NCBI GenBank assembly: GCA_023665425.1
Contig: JAMPDX010000001.1
Span: 112,468-168,010 of the forward strand
DNA: 55,543 nt
From: Muribaculaceae bacterium
Lineage (GTDB): Bacteria > Bacteroidota > Bacteroidia > Bacteroidales > Muribaculaceae
Direction: 5' to 3'
The translations under genes were made by a program, and so were the position numbers. Shown piece after piece: positions 47,598-55,543 of this stretch. Positions within the stretch are counted from its first letter, which is position 1. Each line of letters opens with the position of its first letter. The notes under the pieces were generated by a model. That model did no database searches, was not told the DNA's origin, and saw only the letters and a program-made list of their open reading frames with translations.

Positions 47598-47615
47598 TTG
47601 TTCCACGTGGAACAA
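47598..47615. other. parS-like centromere site
   Basis: TTGTTCCACGTGGAACAA is an 18-bp perfect palindrome; its core TGTTCCACGTGGAACA (47599-47614) is one base from the ParB consensus TGTTnCACGTGAAACA. It stands in the mnmG-apt gap, 30 bases after mnmG. ParB homologues bind such sites to segregate the origin region. No parA/parB is in the window. Confidence 0.8.
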
Positions 47616-47651
47616 TCAGTAATAAATAATTAAAAGATAAAACATATAGCT

Positions 47652-48176
47652 ATGAACCTTGAAGAACTAAAAGGCTACATCCGCGACATTCCTGATTTCC
47701 CCTCAAAGGGAATTATGTTCCGCGACCTGACGACCATGATTAAGAATGGTGAAGCACTCCACACTACAAGTGAGGCTCTGTATGACCTGTATAAGGACAA
47801 AGGTGTCACTAAGGTGGTAGGTATTGAGAGTCGTGGCTTCATATGTGGCTCGATACTCGCTTACGAATTAGGTTGTGGATTTGTTCCAGCTCGCAAACCT
47901 GGTAAACTCCCCGCTGTTACAATCAAAAAATCCTATGCTAAAGAGTATGGTGTAGACATGATTGAACTCCACTCTGACGCTATCAATGAGAACGATATCG
48001 TAGTGCTTCACGATGATTTGCTCGCTACAGGTGGCACAATGAAAGCATGCTATGAGCTCGTCAAGAGCCTAAATCCCAAGAAAATCTATATTAATTTCAT
48101 CGTAGAACTCACAGACCTCCATGGTCGCGACAATCTTCCCAAAGACTGCGAGATTACTTCTCTACTTAAATACTGA
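47652..48176 (+). CDS. apt: Adenine phosphoribosyltransferase
   Basis: Salvages adenine to AMP with PRPP. The 174-residue enzyme has IRDIPDFPSKGIMFRDLT (10-27), the PRTase core VVGIESRGFICG (about 55-66), PARKPGKLPA (about 78-87) and the PRPP loop VVLHDDLLATGGTMKA (about 117-132). All are family-typical. It follows the parS-like site and is ended by a strong terminator hairpin at 48227-48252. Confidence 0.97.
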   Translation: MNLEELKGYIRDIPDFPSKGIMFRDLTTMIKNGEALHTTSEALYDLYKDKGVTKVVGIESRGFICGSILAYELGCGFVPARKPGKLPAVTIKKSYAKEYGVDMIELHSDAINENDIVVLHDDLLATGGTMKACYELVKSLNPKKIYINFIVELTDLHGRDNLPKDCEITSLLKY

Positions 48177-48226
48177 GACCGGAGTTTATTTTCTTGTAAA
48201 TATAGATTTAGAAGATTATAGTAAAT

Positions 48227-48252
48227 AAGGATGGAGTTTCGACTCCATCCTT
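48227..48252 (+). terminator. Terminator hairpin between apt and uvrC
   Basis: AAGGATGGAGT and ACTCCATCCTT form an 11-bp perfect stem closed by a TTCG tetraloop, followed by GTGATATTTTATT. It lies 50 bases after apt and 31 bases before uvrC. Confidence 0.85.
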
Positions 48253-48283
48253 GTGATATTTTATTGATTTCATCGAAATAATT

Positions 48284-50365
48284 ATGGCTCAAAACAAAAA
48301 TAAATCGCGTAAAAGAGTAGGGGAGTTCTCTGTCCCGGTTGTCGGTTCTTTCGAGGATAATCCTGCTATTATATCCGATGAAATCAAAGATAATGACTCA
48401 CTCGCTCCCTCAGCAAATCAAGATTCTTCTGTTTCCAATGTTTCCAACAGCGAATTTGTTGTGGCGGGCAGGCAGATTGAGCATGGCGCAAATGTCCCTC
48501 TGGAGATAGTGCAAAAACGCAGTCGCGAAGATGTGTTTTATAACAGACCTGGGCCCATATTACGCGAAAAGATACTTGCCCTCCCCGATGAACCGGGAGT
48601 TTATATGTATCTTAACAAGGATGGTCAGGTTATCTATGTAGGTAAGGCAAAGCGACTCAAGAGGCGTGTGTCTTCTTATTTCAATCGGCGACACGATTCG
48701 ATGAAAACGAATCTTTTGGTCCGTAATATTGCAGACCTACGCTTTGTCGAAGTAGCCACAGAGGAAGATGCCCTCCACCTCGAGGATGCCATGATTAAAG
48801 AATATCAGCCTCACTATAATGTGCTCCTCAAAGATGATAAATCATACCCCTGGATTGTTATCACCAATGAGCCCTACCCGCGTGTGTTTCTCACCCGCGA
48901 CAAAGGTGAAGTAAAAGGGCGTTATTACGGCCCTTATGCAAATGTTAGCAGTGCCAAGACAGTGCTCGACCTTATTCGCGAAGTATATCCCATACGCAGT
49001 TGTCGGCATTTCATCGATAAAAACTTTATTAATCGTGGCAAGATACGTCTTTGTCTCGATTATCATATCAAAAAATGTGGAGGTTGCTGTTTGGGGATGA
49101 TAAGCACCGATGAATACGGTAAATATATCACCCAGATACGCAAAATATTAAACGGCGAGACTGCCTCTCTCTTACGCTATCTTCGTGATGAAATGGATAT
49201 TTTAAGTGCCAAATGGAAATTCGAAGAAGCACAGGAACTGAAACGCCGCTATGAACTTGTAGAGAAGTATCAGGCTAAATGTACGATTGTGCCCCCCGAT
49301 GAACACGAATATGATGTCTTCGCTTACGATGAAAACGACAAAAGTGCATTCATTAACTATATGCACATACGTCATGGCGCCGTGGTCAAAAGTCTCACCC
49401 TTGAATATCGTAAACGAATGGATGAGACACGCCAACAGCTCCTATCAATGGCTATCGGCGAGATAGAACGCCGTTTCGAGTCTAAATTCACCGAAATCAT
49501 CGTCCCCTTTGAGCCTGATATGCAATTTGATGGTGTTTCAATTTTCATCCCCCAAAGAGGCGATAAGAAGAAATTGCTTGATGTGGGGCAAAAGAATGTC
49601 ACCCGCTTCAAGCTCGACAAAGAGAAGGAAGCTGATAAACGCGACCCCGAGCAAGCAGTAACCCGGCTCATGCAACGCATGAAGGCTGATTTCCGCCTGA
49701 ATGAAGAACCCCGACATATTGAATGTTTCGATAATTCAAATATCCAAGGCACAAATCCTGTAGCCAGCTGCGTCGTCTTTCGCAATGGCAAACCCTCCCG
49801 CCGTGATTACCGACACTTCACTATTAAGACAGTGGTCGGTGCCGATGACTTCGCATCAATGAAAGAGGTGCTACATCGCCGCTACACACGCTTAATGGCT
49901 GAGGGAGAAGAACTGCCACAATTAGTAGTAGTCGACGGCGGCAAGGGCCAGCTCAACGCAGCCGTAGAAGCATTCGATGAAATGGGCATACGAGGCAAAG
50001 TAGCACTCATAGGCATTGCCAAACGCCTTGAAGAGATATACTTCCCAGGAGACCAGATACCCCTCTACATCGACAAGAAGAGTGAAAGCCTGCGAGTGGT
50101 GCAACATCTCCGAGACGAAGCCCACCGTTTCGGTATCACCTTCCACCGCGACCGTCGTTCCAAAGGGCAGGTAGCATCCGTGTTGGACACCATCAAAGGT
50201 ATCGGTCCCGGTACAATTGCCACCCTCATAAAGCACTTCAAGAGCGTAAAACGTATGCGGCAAGTCCCGGAAGACGAGATCGCCAAAATTATAGGTCCCG
50301 CCAAGGCGCGCCTCATAAAAGATGCCATTGGCACAACCCAAGATACACTCGCCGAAGACAACTAA
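48284..50365 (+). CDS. uvrC: Excinuclease ABC subunit C, with N-terminal extension
   Basis: Makes both incisions in nucleotide-excision repair. The core starts near residue 90: GIY-YIG domain with GVYMYLNKDGQVIYVGKAKR (105-124), a UVR motif (about 300-335), the RNase H-like endonuclease domain with IECFDNSNIQGTNPVAS (about 482-498) and VVDGGKGQLNAA (about 549-560), and a C-terminal helix-hairpin-helix (IKGIGPGTIATLIKHF). The first about 88 residues are a polar Ser/Asp/Asn-rich extension absent from the usual 600-residue protein. Later internal ATGs would cut into the core, so the extension is probably translated. Confidence 0.96.
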   Translation: MAQNKNKSRKRVGEFSVPVVGSFEDNPAIISDEIKDNDSLAPSANQDSSVSNVSNSEFVVAGRQIEHGANVPLEIVQKRSREDVFYNRPGPILREKILALPDEPGVYMYLNKDGQVIYVGKAKRLKRRVSSYFNRRHDSMKTNLLVRNIADLRFVEVATEEDALHLEDAMIKEYQPHYNVLLKDDKSYPWIVITNEPYPRVFLTRDKGEVKGRYYGPYANVSSAKTVLDLIREVYPIRSCRHFIDKNFINRGKIRLCLDYHIKKCGGCCLGMISTDEYGKYITQIRKILNGETASLLRYLRDEMDILSAKWKFEEAQELKRRYELVEKYQAKCTIVPPDEHEYDVFAYDENDKSAFINYMHIRHGAVVKSLTLEYRKRMDETRQQLLSMAIGEIERRFESKFTEIIVPFEPDMQFDGVSIFIPQRGDKKKLLDVGQKNVTRFKLDKEKEADKRDPEQAVTRLMQRMKADFRLNEEPRHIECFDNSNIQGTNPVASCVVFRNGKPSRRDYRHFTIKTVVGADDFASMKEVLHRRYTRLMAEGEELPQLVVVDGGKGQLNAAVEAFDEMGIRGKVALIGIAKRLEEIYFPGDQIPLYIDKKSESLRVVQHLRDEAHRFGITFHRDRRSKGQVASVLDTIKGIGPGTIATLIKHFKSVKRMRQVPEDEIAKIIGPAKARLIKDAIGTTQDTLAEDN

Positions 50366-50378
50366 CCACTCCCTGCAG

Positions 50379-51107
50379 ATGATTGAAAAGCTTCAAGGCA
50401 TAGTACTCAATACCGTGCGCCACTCCGACCGCGCATCCATCGTCAGCGTCTACACTCGCACCCACGGCAGACTCTCCTTGCTGGTCAACGTTGGCAGCGG
50501 CAAATCAGCCCGTCGCCAAGCACCGATGCTCATGCCTCTCGCTCAGGTGGAATTTGAGTCTACCATCGGTGCCGGCAAAGAGCTGCTACGCCCTCGTGGA
50601 CTGGCTTTCACAACCACCTATAGAAGCATCTATTTTAGCCCTGTCAAGAACACAATAGCTTTCTTCCTCGCCGAATTTCTCAACAAGCTGCTGCGACTTT
50701 CTGACGCCGACCCGGCCATCTTCCTTTACATCCGCGAGAGCCTCCTCGCCCTGGATATGCTCCCGGAGAAGAATGTTGCCAACTATCACCTTATCTTCCT
50801 CAGTGGCCTCGCCTCCTTCATGGGCATCTCTCCCGACATCGAGAGCTACACCCCCGGCGCCCTCTTCGACATGCGAGCCGGCACATACTCCTCCTTGCTG
50901 CCCGGACACAACGACATACTCATCGGCGATAGTGCTCGTATACCATTGATACTCAGTAGACTAAACTATGCCAATATGCATCTGCTCAAACTCCGACGAG
51001 CCGACAGAGCCTCCTTACTCGACGGCATACTCCACTACTGGGCCATACACTTCCCCGGCCTTTCAAACCTCAACTCTCCCGAGATACTCACAATTCTTTT
51101 CGATTAA
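50379..51107 (+). CDS. recO: DNA repair protein RecO
   Basis: Works with RecF and RecR to load RecA at gaps. Start was set at the ATG at 50379 (MIEKLQGIVLNTVRHSDRASIVSVY), which gives the standard N-terminal OB-fold; a longer frame from 50322 overlaps uvrC. The 242-residue protein then has the helical domain (FFLAEFLNKLLRLSDADPAIFLYI, about 97-120). A zinc-binding Cys cluster is not visible. It follows uvrC by 13 bases and its stop lies within a weak hairpin. Confidence 0.92.
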   Translation: MIEKLQGIVLNTVRHSDRASIVSVYTRTHGRLSLLVNVGSGKSARRQAPMLMPLAQVEFESTIGAGKELLRPRGLAFTTTYRSIYFSPVKNTIAFFLAEFLNKLLRLSDADPAIFLYIRESLLALDMLPEKNVANYHLIFLSGLASFMGISPDIESYTPGALFDMRAGTYSSLLPGHNDILIGDSARIPLILSRLNYANMHLLKLRRADRASLLDGILHYWAIHFPGLSNLNSPEILTILFD

Positions 51108-51216
51108 ACCGCTGACAATCAGTTTAATATAATACACCGGCAGAACTACCGCAATATTTTTACCCCCTTCGCGCGTTATAATATAAATACGCATAACGAA
51201 AAATATAACCCGAGAT

Positions 51217-53508
51217 ATGGCAAAACAGACACGTGGCAAACGCCTCAAAAAGACAGAATTAATAACACGCATTCTTGCCTTTCTCCAGAAAGAAGACAAG
51301 CAAGCATTCAACTATAAACAGATAGCTTTCGGTATTGATGCTACATCCCCGGCCTCCCGAATGGACGTCATCAACGCCCTTGACGAACTTTCAGCCGCCG
51401 GTGAGATTACCGAAATATCCCTCGGACGATACAAAGCCAAAACAGTCCGAGGCAACGAAAGTGTAGGCACCTTCGTGCGCCGCTCCAACGGCAAAAACGC
51501 CGTCATCATAGACGACGAGCCCATTATGGTAGCTGAGCGCAACTCAATGCACGCCCTCAACGGAGACAAAGTGAGAGTCGTAATCTCTGCCGCACGCAAG
51601 GGCCAAGACCCCGAAGCGAAAGTTGTCGAAATAGTTGAAGAAAAAGACCAAGTGTTCATCGGCACACTTAAGGTAGAGGGCAACTACGCCGCTCTCGTCA
51701 CAGACTCAAAGTTCCTCGCCGCAGACATCATAATACCCAAAGGCAAACTCAAGGGCGGCAAGGATGGCGACAAAGCGATAGCACGTATCACCAAATGGAA
51801 CGACGACGAGATGAACCCTCGCGGCGAGATAGTTGACATCTTGGGCCGTAAAGGTGAGAACACCGCCGAGATGCACGCCATCCTCGCCGAGTTCGGCCTC
51901 CCCTATAAATACCCCGCTAATGTCGAGAAGGCTGCCAACAAAATTGATGCCGGTATCACCCCCGAGGAAGTCAGCAAGCGTGAAGACTTCCGTGGCGTTA
52001 CAACATTCACAATAGACCCCAGAGATGCCAAAGACTTCGACGACGCACTCTCAGTCAGACGCCTGGCCAATGGTAATGTCGAGGTAGGTGTGCATATCGC
52101 CGATGTCACACACTACGTGCGCCCCACGTCCATCATCGAGAAAGAGGCGCAGCAGCGAGCCACATCCGTTTACCTCGTTGACCGCACCATCCCCATGCTC
52201 CCCGAGCACCTCAGCAACGGCATCTGCTCCCTCCGCCCTGACGAGGAGAAGCTCACCTTCTCCGCCATCTTTGAGCTCGATGCCGACGCCAATGTCGTCA
52301 ACTCTCGCATCGGTCGCACCGTCATACTCTCCGACCGACGATTTACCTACGAGGAGGCTCAGGAACGCATCGAGACCGGCAATGGCGACTTTGCCAAAGA
52401 GCTTCGCACCCTCAATGACCTGGCCATGAAACTGCGAGCCGCCAGGTTTGAAGATGGCGCTGTGGACTTCGAGCGTGCCGAAGTGCGTTTTGACATCGAC
52501 GAGACCGGCAAGCCAATAAATGTATTCTTCAAAGAGGCTAAAGACTCCAACAAGCTCGTTGAGGAATTCATGCTTCTGGCCAACCGCACCGTGGCCGAAT
52601 ATATCGGCAAAGAGACAGTTCGCCGCCAGGGCAGGAAAGCCTCCAAGGCCAAAGCATTTGTCTATCGTGTGCACGACAATCCCGACGAAGAAAAGCTCGC
52701 AAACCTCGCTCTTATAGCTTCTCGCTTCGGTTATAAGGTCAAGACCGATGGCGGTTCGCGCGCCGTAAACAAATCCATCAACAAGCTGCTGCGCGACATT
52801 AAAGGCAAAGGAGAGGAAAATCTGCTCGCCCTGCTTGCCATACGCTCTATGGCAAAGGCAGTATATACGTCCGTCAACATCGGCCACTACGGCCTCGCAT
52901 TCGACTACTACACACACTTCACATCACCCATACGCCGCTACCCTGATATGATGGTGCATCGTCTGTTGGCTCGCTATCTGAACGGCGGACGCACAGTTGA
53001 GGTGCAAAAGCTCGAGGATATGTGCAAACACTCCTCTGAGATGGAGCAGCTCGCCGCTAATGCCGAGCGCGCATCCATCAAATACAAACAGGTGGAATAT
53101 ATGCAGGAACGCGTTGGCGAAGTATATAGCGGCACCATCTCCGGTGTTACCGAATGGGGGCTGTATGTCGAGCTCGATGAGAACCTATGCGAAGGACTCG
53201 TCCCCGTGCGTGACCTTGCCGATGACTTTTATGACTATGACGAGAAAAACTACTGCCTCGTAGGGCGTCGTCATCACAACAAATACACCCTTGGCGACAA
53301 AGTGCACGTCCAAGTCACACGTGCCGATCTTGAGCGCAAACAGCTCGACTTTGCCCTCATGAGCGACGATGGCCGACCCTTGCGCCCCCGACAAGACGTC
53401 CCCAAAGCCCATTCAGGAGCCCGTGGTGGCAAAAACTCCCGCAAGACAGCCTACCGCCCCACCGCTGCCTCTCACGGCTCTAAATCGCGCCGAAAATCCC
53501 GCAAATAA
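51217..53508 (+). CDS. rnr: Ribonuclease R
   Basis: Processive 3'-5' exoribonuclease that degrades structured RNA. The 763-residue protein has an N-terminal winged-helix (about 1-70), cold-shock domains, the RNB catalytic domain with TIDPRDAKDFDDALSVRRL (about 265-283; metal-binding Asp residues) and YTHFTSPIRRYPDMMVHRLL (about 566-585), an S1 domain (GTISGVTEWGLYVELDENLCEG, about 645-666), and a Lys/Arg/Ser-rich tail (about 720-763) like that of E. coli RNase R. It is the last gene of the ybeY-to-rnr run. Confidence 0.97.
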   Translation: MAKQTRGKRLKKTELITRILAFLQKEDKQAFNYKQIAFGIDATSPASRMDVINALDELSAAGEITEISLGRYKAKTVRGNESVGTFVRRSNGKNAVIIDDEPIMVAERNSMHALNGDKVRVVISAARKGQDPEAKVVEIVEEKDQVFIGTLKVEGNYAALVTDSKFLAADIIIPKGKLKGGKDGDKAIARITKWNDDEMNPRGEIVDILGRKGENTAEMHAILAEFGLPYKYPANVEKAANKIDAGITPEEVSKREDFRGVTTFTIDPRDAKDFDDALSVRRLANGNVEVGVHIADVTHYVRPTSIIEKEAQQRATSVYLVDRTIPMLPEHLSNGICSLRPDEEKLTFSAIFELDADANVVNSRIGRTVILSDRRFTYEEAQERIETGNGDFAKELRTLNDLAMKLRAARFEDGAVDFERAEVRFDIDETGKPINVFFKEAKDSNKLVEEFMLLANRTVAEYIGKETVRRQGRKASKAKAFVYRVHDNPDEEKLANLALIASRFGYKVKTDGGSRAVNKSINKLLRDIKGKGEENLLALLAIRSMAKAVYTSVNIGHYGLAFDYYTHFTSPIRRYPDMMVHRLLARYLNGGRTVEVQKLEDMCKHSSEMEQLAANAERASIKYKQVEYMQERVGEVYSGTISGVTEWGLYVELDENLCEGLVPVRDLADDFYDYDEKNYCLVGRRHHNKYTLGDKVHVQVTRADLERKQLDFALMSDDGRPLRPRQDVPKAHSGARGGKNSRKTAYRPTAASHGSKSRRKSRK

Positions 53509-53637
53509 GTCTCCGCCCCATCCCCCATATGTATTGTCAATGTTAGCATCACCGCATGTGGCGACCAAAACCCAACCCAATTGATAATACACGAGCAATA
53601 AATCGGTGTCCTCGCGAACGCCCTTTTGTATGTATGT

Positions 53638-53681
53638 TTTACCCGGGACTCACGCGCTATGCGCGGCGTGGTCCGGGTAAA
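53638..53681 (+). terminator. Stable hairpin downstream of rnr
   Basis: TTTACCCGGGAC pairs with GTCCGGGTAAA (one bulge), and CACGC/GCGTG pair inside. It is about 130 bases after rnr and is followed by GTTATTATTA rather than a clean U-run. The simplest role is terminating rnr. Confidence 0.6.
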
Positions 53682-54267
53682 GTTATTATTACTGTCCGCT
53701 AAGTGGCTACTCAATTTAAATTAAACTTTATGTCGAGCGAATTTTTGCGTAGATTATGCAAATTGAAGAAGGAGTTATGCGGACATAACGACTGATGAAA
53801 TCGATTAAGCGAGAGCTGAAGTCAAGCTTGCTTGGATTATGCCGAGTGTGTACCGATTGCCTGAAAGAAAACTTGGTAAAAGATGCAAAAAAGGCGCATT
53901 GCAAGAAGTATACGCAGGGATGGTGTCCAGGAGGACACCGACTTATAGTAACCCCGTACACACGCGGCGAAGCCGTGGGTGTGCGGGGAAAGATAGGCAC
54001 ACAGAAGGCGTGTTAAGCCCGCCGATTTACTGGAACGTGGTGTGGGTGGATGTGCATGAAGGCAGCGTTCTCGGTGGCATCCTCGCTGCAAATGTTTCGG
54101 CAGTTCTTGAGACTCATCTTTATCGGTTTCATCCTTTGCTCACACAGATTGTTTTAGATTTTGGATTTCCGTCATCCCTATGAAATCGGAATTAAACCGT
54201 TGTCTCGAGGAGTTTGGACCGTTTACGTTCATAATGGATCATACGTACAAGGAGGGAGGTGATGATG
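53682..54267. other. Gene-poor stretch with strong hairpins, function unknown
   Basis: No convincing gene is found here. On the plus strand are hairpins GTTATG/CATAAC (53775-53790), GGTGTCC/GGACACC with a 4-base loop (53922-53939) and a 17-pair stem with one mismatch and a GAA loop (53952-53988). GATGAAATCGAT (53794-53805) can pair with ATCGGTTTCATC (54122-54133), closing about 340 bases. An open frame at 53795-54016 (73 codons, five Cys, no known domain) overlaps the hairpins; a frame at 53839-54183 is also open. I cannot decide between structured RNA, a small Cys-rich protein and decayed DNA. Confidence 0.4.
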
Positions 54268-54300
54268 AAGCGCGGTGTCCCGTCAGGGGCACCGCGCTTT
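54268..54300 (-). terminator. Hairpin at the end of the SusE/F gene
   Basis: AAGCGCGGTG (54268-54277) pairs with CACCGCGCTT (54290-54299), with a 12-base loop. It is 22 bases past the minus-strand stop of the SusE/F-like gene. It lacks a U-run on that strand but is positioned as its terminator. Confidence 0.7.
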
Positions 54301-54321
54301 GGGTTGGGGAAGCTATATCAA

Positions 54322-55543
54322 TTATTTAGCTGTGTATGTGCATGTGTAGGGGAGGGCACTCAGGTCGAGGGTTACGGTGTATGTGCCGGCGCCGGGAGCT
54401 ACGAGGTTGCCACCGTTCAACACGAGGTTGCTTATGCTGCCACCAAGGTTGATGTCCCAGTTGTCGTTAGCACGGAATTTCCATTCGTCACCTGCTGCAA
54501 ATGTCACCTCACCGGTCCACTTAAGGTAGTCGGCAGAGGGTGTCATTACTGTCTGTGCGCCCCAGCTGTTGAAGCCTCCGATTGCACCATAAGATGTGAT
54601 CTTTGTCATGGTGTATGTCAAGTTCTCAACATCTACTGTGAGGTAGTAAAGGCCTGCCTCAGCGGCATTCAGGTTGCCGGCGCCGCCATCTGTTGAGAGG
54701 CTGCCCTCGGTTTCTGCCTTACCATAGTTAGTACCGTCCCAGTTAGGCTGGTTGGTGAACTTGAATTCGCCGTCGAGATATGCATAACCTTCATAGTAAC
54801 CCTTGTCAGCATTATAAGCGAGCTGCTGGCTTGCAGCCTGGTTCCAACCGTTGGAGTTACCGGGAGTGTAGAGGTAAGACATCTTCTCAAACTTGTAAGT
54901 CATGTCAATCATGTTGATTGTCAGGATGAAATTACCGGCTTCCTTGATGCAACCGGCCTGGGCATCCTTATCAACGAGTGAGCCTTCAAGAGCTTCATCA
55001 CCGTTGGTAGCCGGGCCGCATACAATCAGATGTTTGTCGTTGATTACATCCCAGTTTGCAGCTTCAATAGCTTCTTTGGAAGCGACTTTCCACCACCAGC
55101 CGGCAGCGGCTTCTTCCTCGCTGATTTCAACTGCGATTGTGAAGACGGGATCATCGTAAACGCTCAGGTTAGAGTGTTTCATCGGGCACTGAGTGTCGAG
55201 AGCCCAACCGTTGATTGTACCAATCAGGTAGTAGCCCTCGGAGATAGTGATGTCGAGGGGGCAGGGAGTCACTGTGAGAGTCTTGGCTGCGAAATAAGTT
55301 TCGGGAGTGCCTACGCGTACTTCCTGGCCGTTGCCTACGAGGTAAGCCTCAAAGCGAACGTAGTTCTCTTTTGCAGCGGGGCTCTTGCCGAGTTTTGCGC
55401 GGAAATACTCGTCCCAGTCAGCAGCGGGTACAGCACCGTCTGTTACGGGAATTTGAATTTGATCGCTGAAGTCAGGCTGAGTAGCCAAGTCCATGATGAA
55501 ATTCACGTTTGCGCCGGCGGGGATAGCAGCTGCTTCCGCATCG
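54322..55543 (-). CDS. SusE/SusF-family outer-membrane protein, N-terminus outside the window
   Basis: At least 406 codons are open to the right edge; the first in-frame GTG at 55506 is only an internal Val because the frame continues upstream (AAAIPAGANV). The visible part has a SusE-type N-terminal Ig-like region and then three beta-sandwich units, each introduced by a G/SxNxW motif: YYLIGTINGWAL, LYTPGNSNGWNQA and AIGGFNSWGAQ. Aromatic-rich strands (WWWK, NQPNW, NDNWD) suit starch-type glycan binding. Such lipoproteins sit on the cell surface beside SusC/SusD. The remainder of a polysaccharide-utilisation locus is probably to the right. Confidence 0.88.
   Translation of the reverse strand, partial: DAEAAAIPAGANVNFIMDLATQPDFSDQIQIPVTDGAVPAADWDEYFRAKLGKSPAAKENYVRFEAYLVGNGQEVRVGTPETYFAAKTLTVTPCPLDITISEGYYLIGTINGWALDTQCPMKHSNLSVYDDPVFTIAVEISEEEAAAGWWWKVASKEAIEAANWDVINDKHLIVCGPATNGDEALEGSLVDKDAQAGCIKEAGNFILTINMIDMTYKFEKMSYLYTPGNSNGWNQAASQQLAYNADKGYYEGYAYLDGEFKFTNQPNWDGTNYGKAETEGSLSTDGGAGNLNAAEAGLYYLTVDVENLTYTMTKITSYGAIGGFNSWGAQTVMTPSADYLKWTGEVTFAAGDEWKFRANDNWDINLGGSISNLVLNGGNLVAPGAGTYTVTLDLSALPYTCTYTAK

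Noticed and set aside
51103..51127. Hairpin at the recO stop (ATTAAAC...TTTAAT) as a terminator
   Set aside because: Short, AT-rich and interrupted; rnr follows in the same direction without a clear promoter, so termination is not supported.
52051..52917. 288-codon minus-strand open frame opposite rnr
   Set aside because: Lies entirely over the conserved RNB domain; antisense shadow.
53682..54267. RNase P RNA, tmRNA, 6S or SRP RNA
   Set aside because: None of the conserved core motifs of these RNAs could be found in the stretch on either strand.

Overview
The window reads as a chromosomal segment of a Bacteroidales bacterium. A Muribaculaceae-like gut lineage is my best guess, but that is inference. 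The evidence is: Bacteroidetes-type promoters (TTTG, 19-20 bases, TAnnTTTG) at several gene starts, little sign of Shine-Dalgarno sites, a division/cell-wall (dcw) cluster in Bacteroidetes order, a SusE/SusF-type surface protein, a DUF5723-like outer-membrane protein, and a lipoprotein with acidic residues after the lipidated cysteine. Most of the segment is housekeeping DNA.

Layout. 1-1.8 kb: a tyrosine recombinase gene, cut only at its extreme C-terminus by the window edge, next to a CAT-anticodon tRNA. This looks like the edge of an integrated element lying to the left. 1.9-5.7 kb: a membrane protein and a SpoU methyltransferase (minus strand), then an NfeD/SPFH membrane-scaffold pair (plus strand). 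5.7-12.5 kb: a minus-strand operon leuS-rdgB-aroA-small Cys-containing membrane protein-metal ABC permease-Sel1 protein. 12.6-13 kb: a decayed fragment of a C39 bacteriocin-exporter peptidase. 13-15 kb: gyrB. 15.3-18.4 kb: a surface lipoprotein plus DUF5723 protein. 18.6-22.6 kb: ruvB, a GH31 glycosidase and a GNAT acetyltransferase.

22.6-27.5 kb: rlmL-like methyltransferase-purD-membrane protein-pdxB (minus strand). 27.6-43.4 kb: the whole dcw cluster on the minus strand, transcribed rsmH-ftsL-ftsI-murE-mraY-murD-ftsW-murG-murC-ftsQ-ftsA-ftsZ. mraZ is not at its usual place ahead of rsmH; two perfect palindromes sit there instead. The MurE motif DNPR indicates meso-diaminopimelate peptidoglycan. 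43.6-44.8 kb: a GT4 glycosyltransferase. 45.1-53.5 kb: plus-strand ybeY-mnmG-apt-uvrC-recO-rnr, with a perfect parS-like palindrome between mnmG and apt, which suggests the replication-origin side of the chromosome. 53.5-54.3 kb: a gene-poor stretch with strong hairpins that I cannot assign. 54.3 kb to the end: the C-terminal part of a SusE/SusF-like protein, probably the edge of a polysaccharide-utilisation locus to the right.

I found no CRISPR array, intact insertion sequence, rRNA or recognisable new defence system. The least explained parts are the structured stretch at 53.7-54.3 kb, the C39 remnant, the palindromes ahead of the dcw cluster, and the integrase/tRNA junction.
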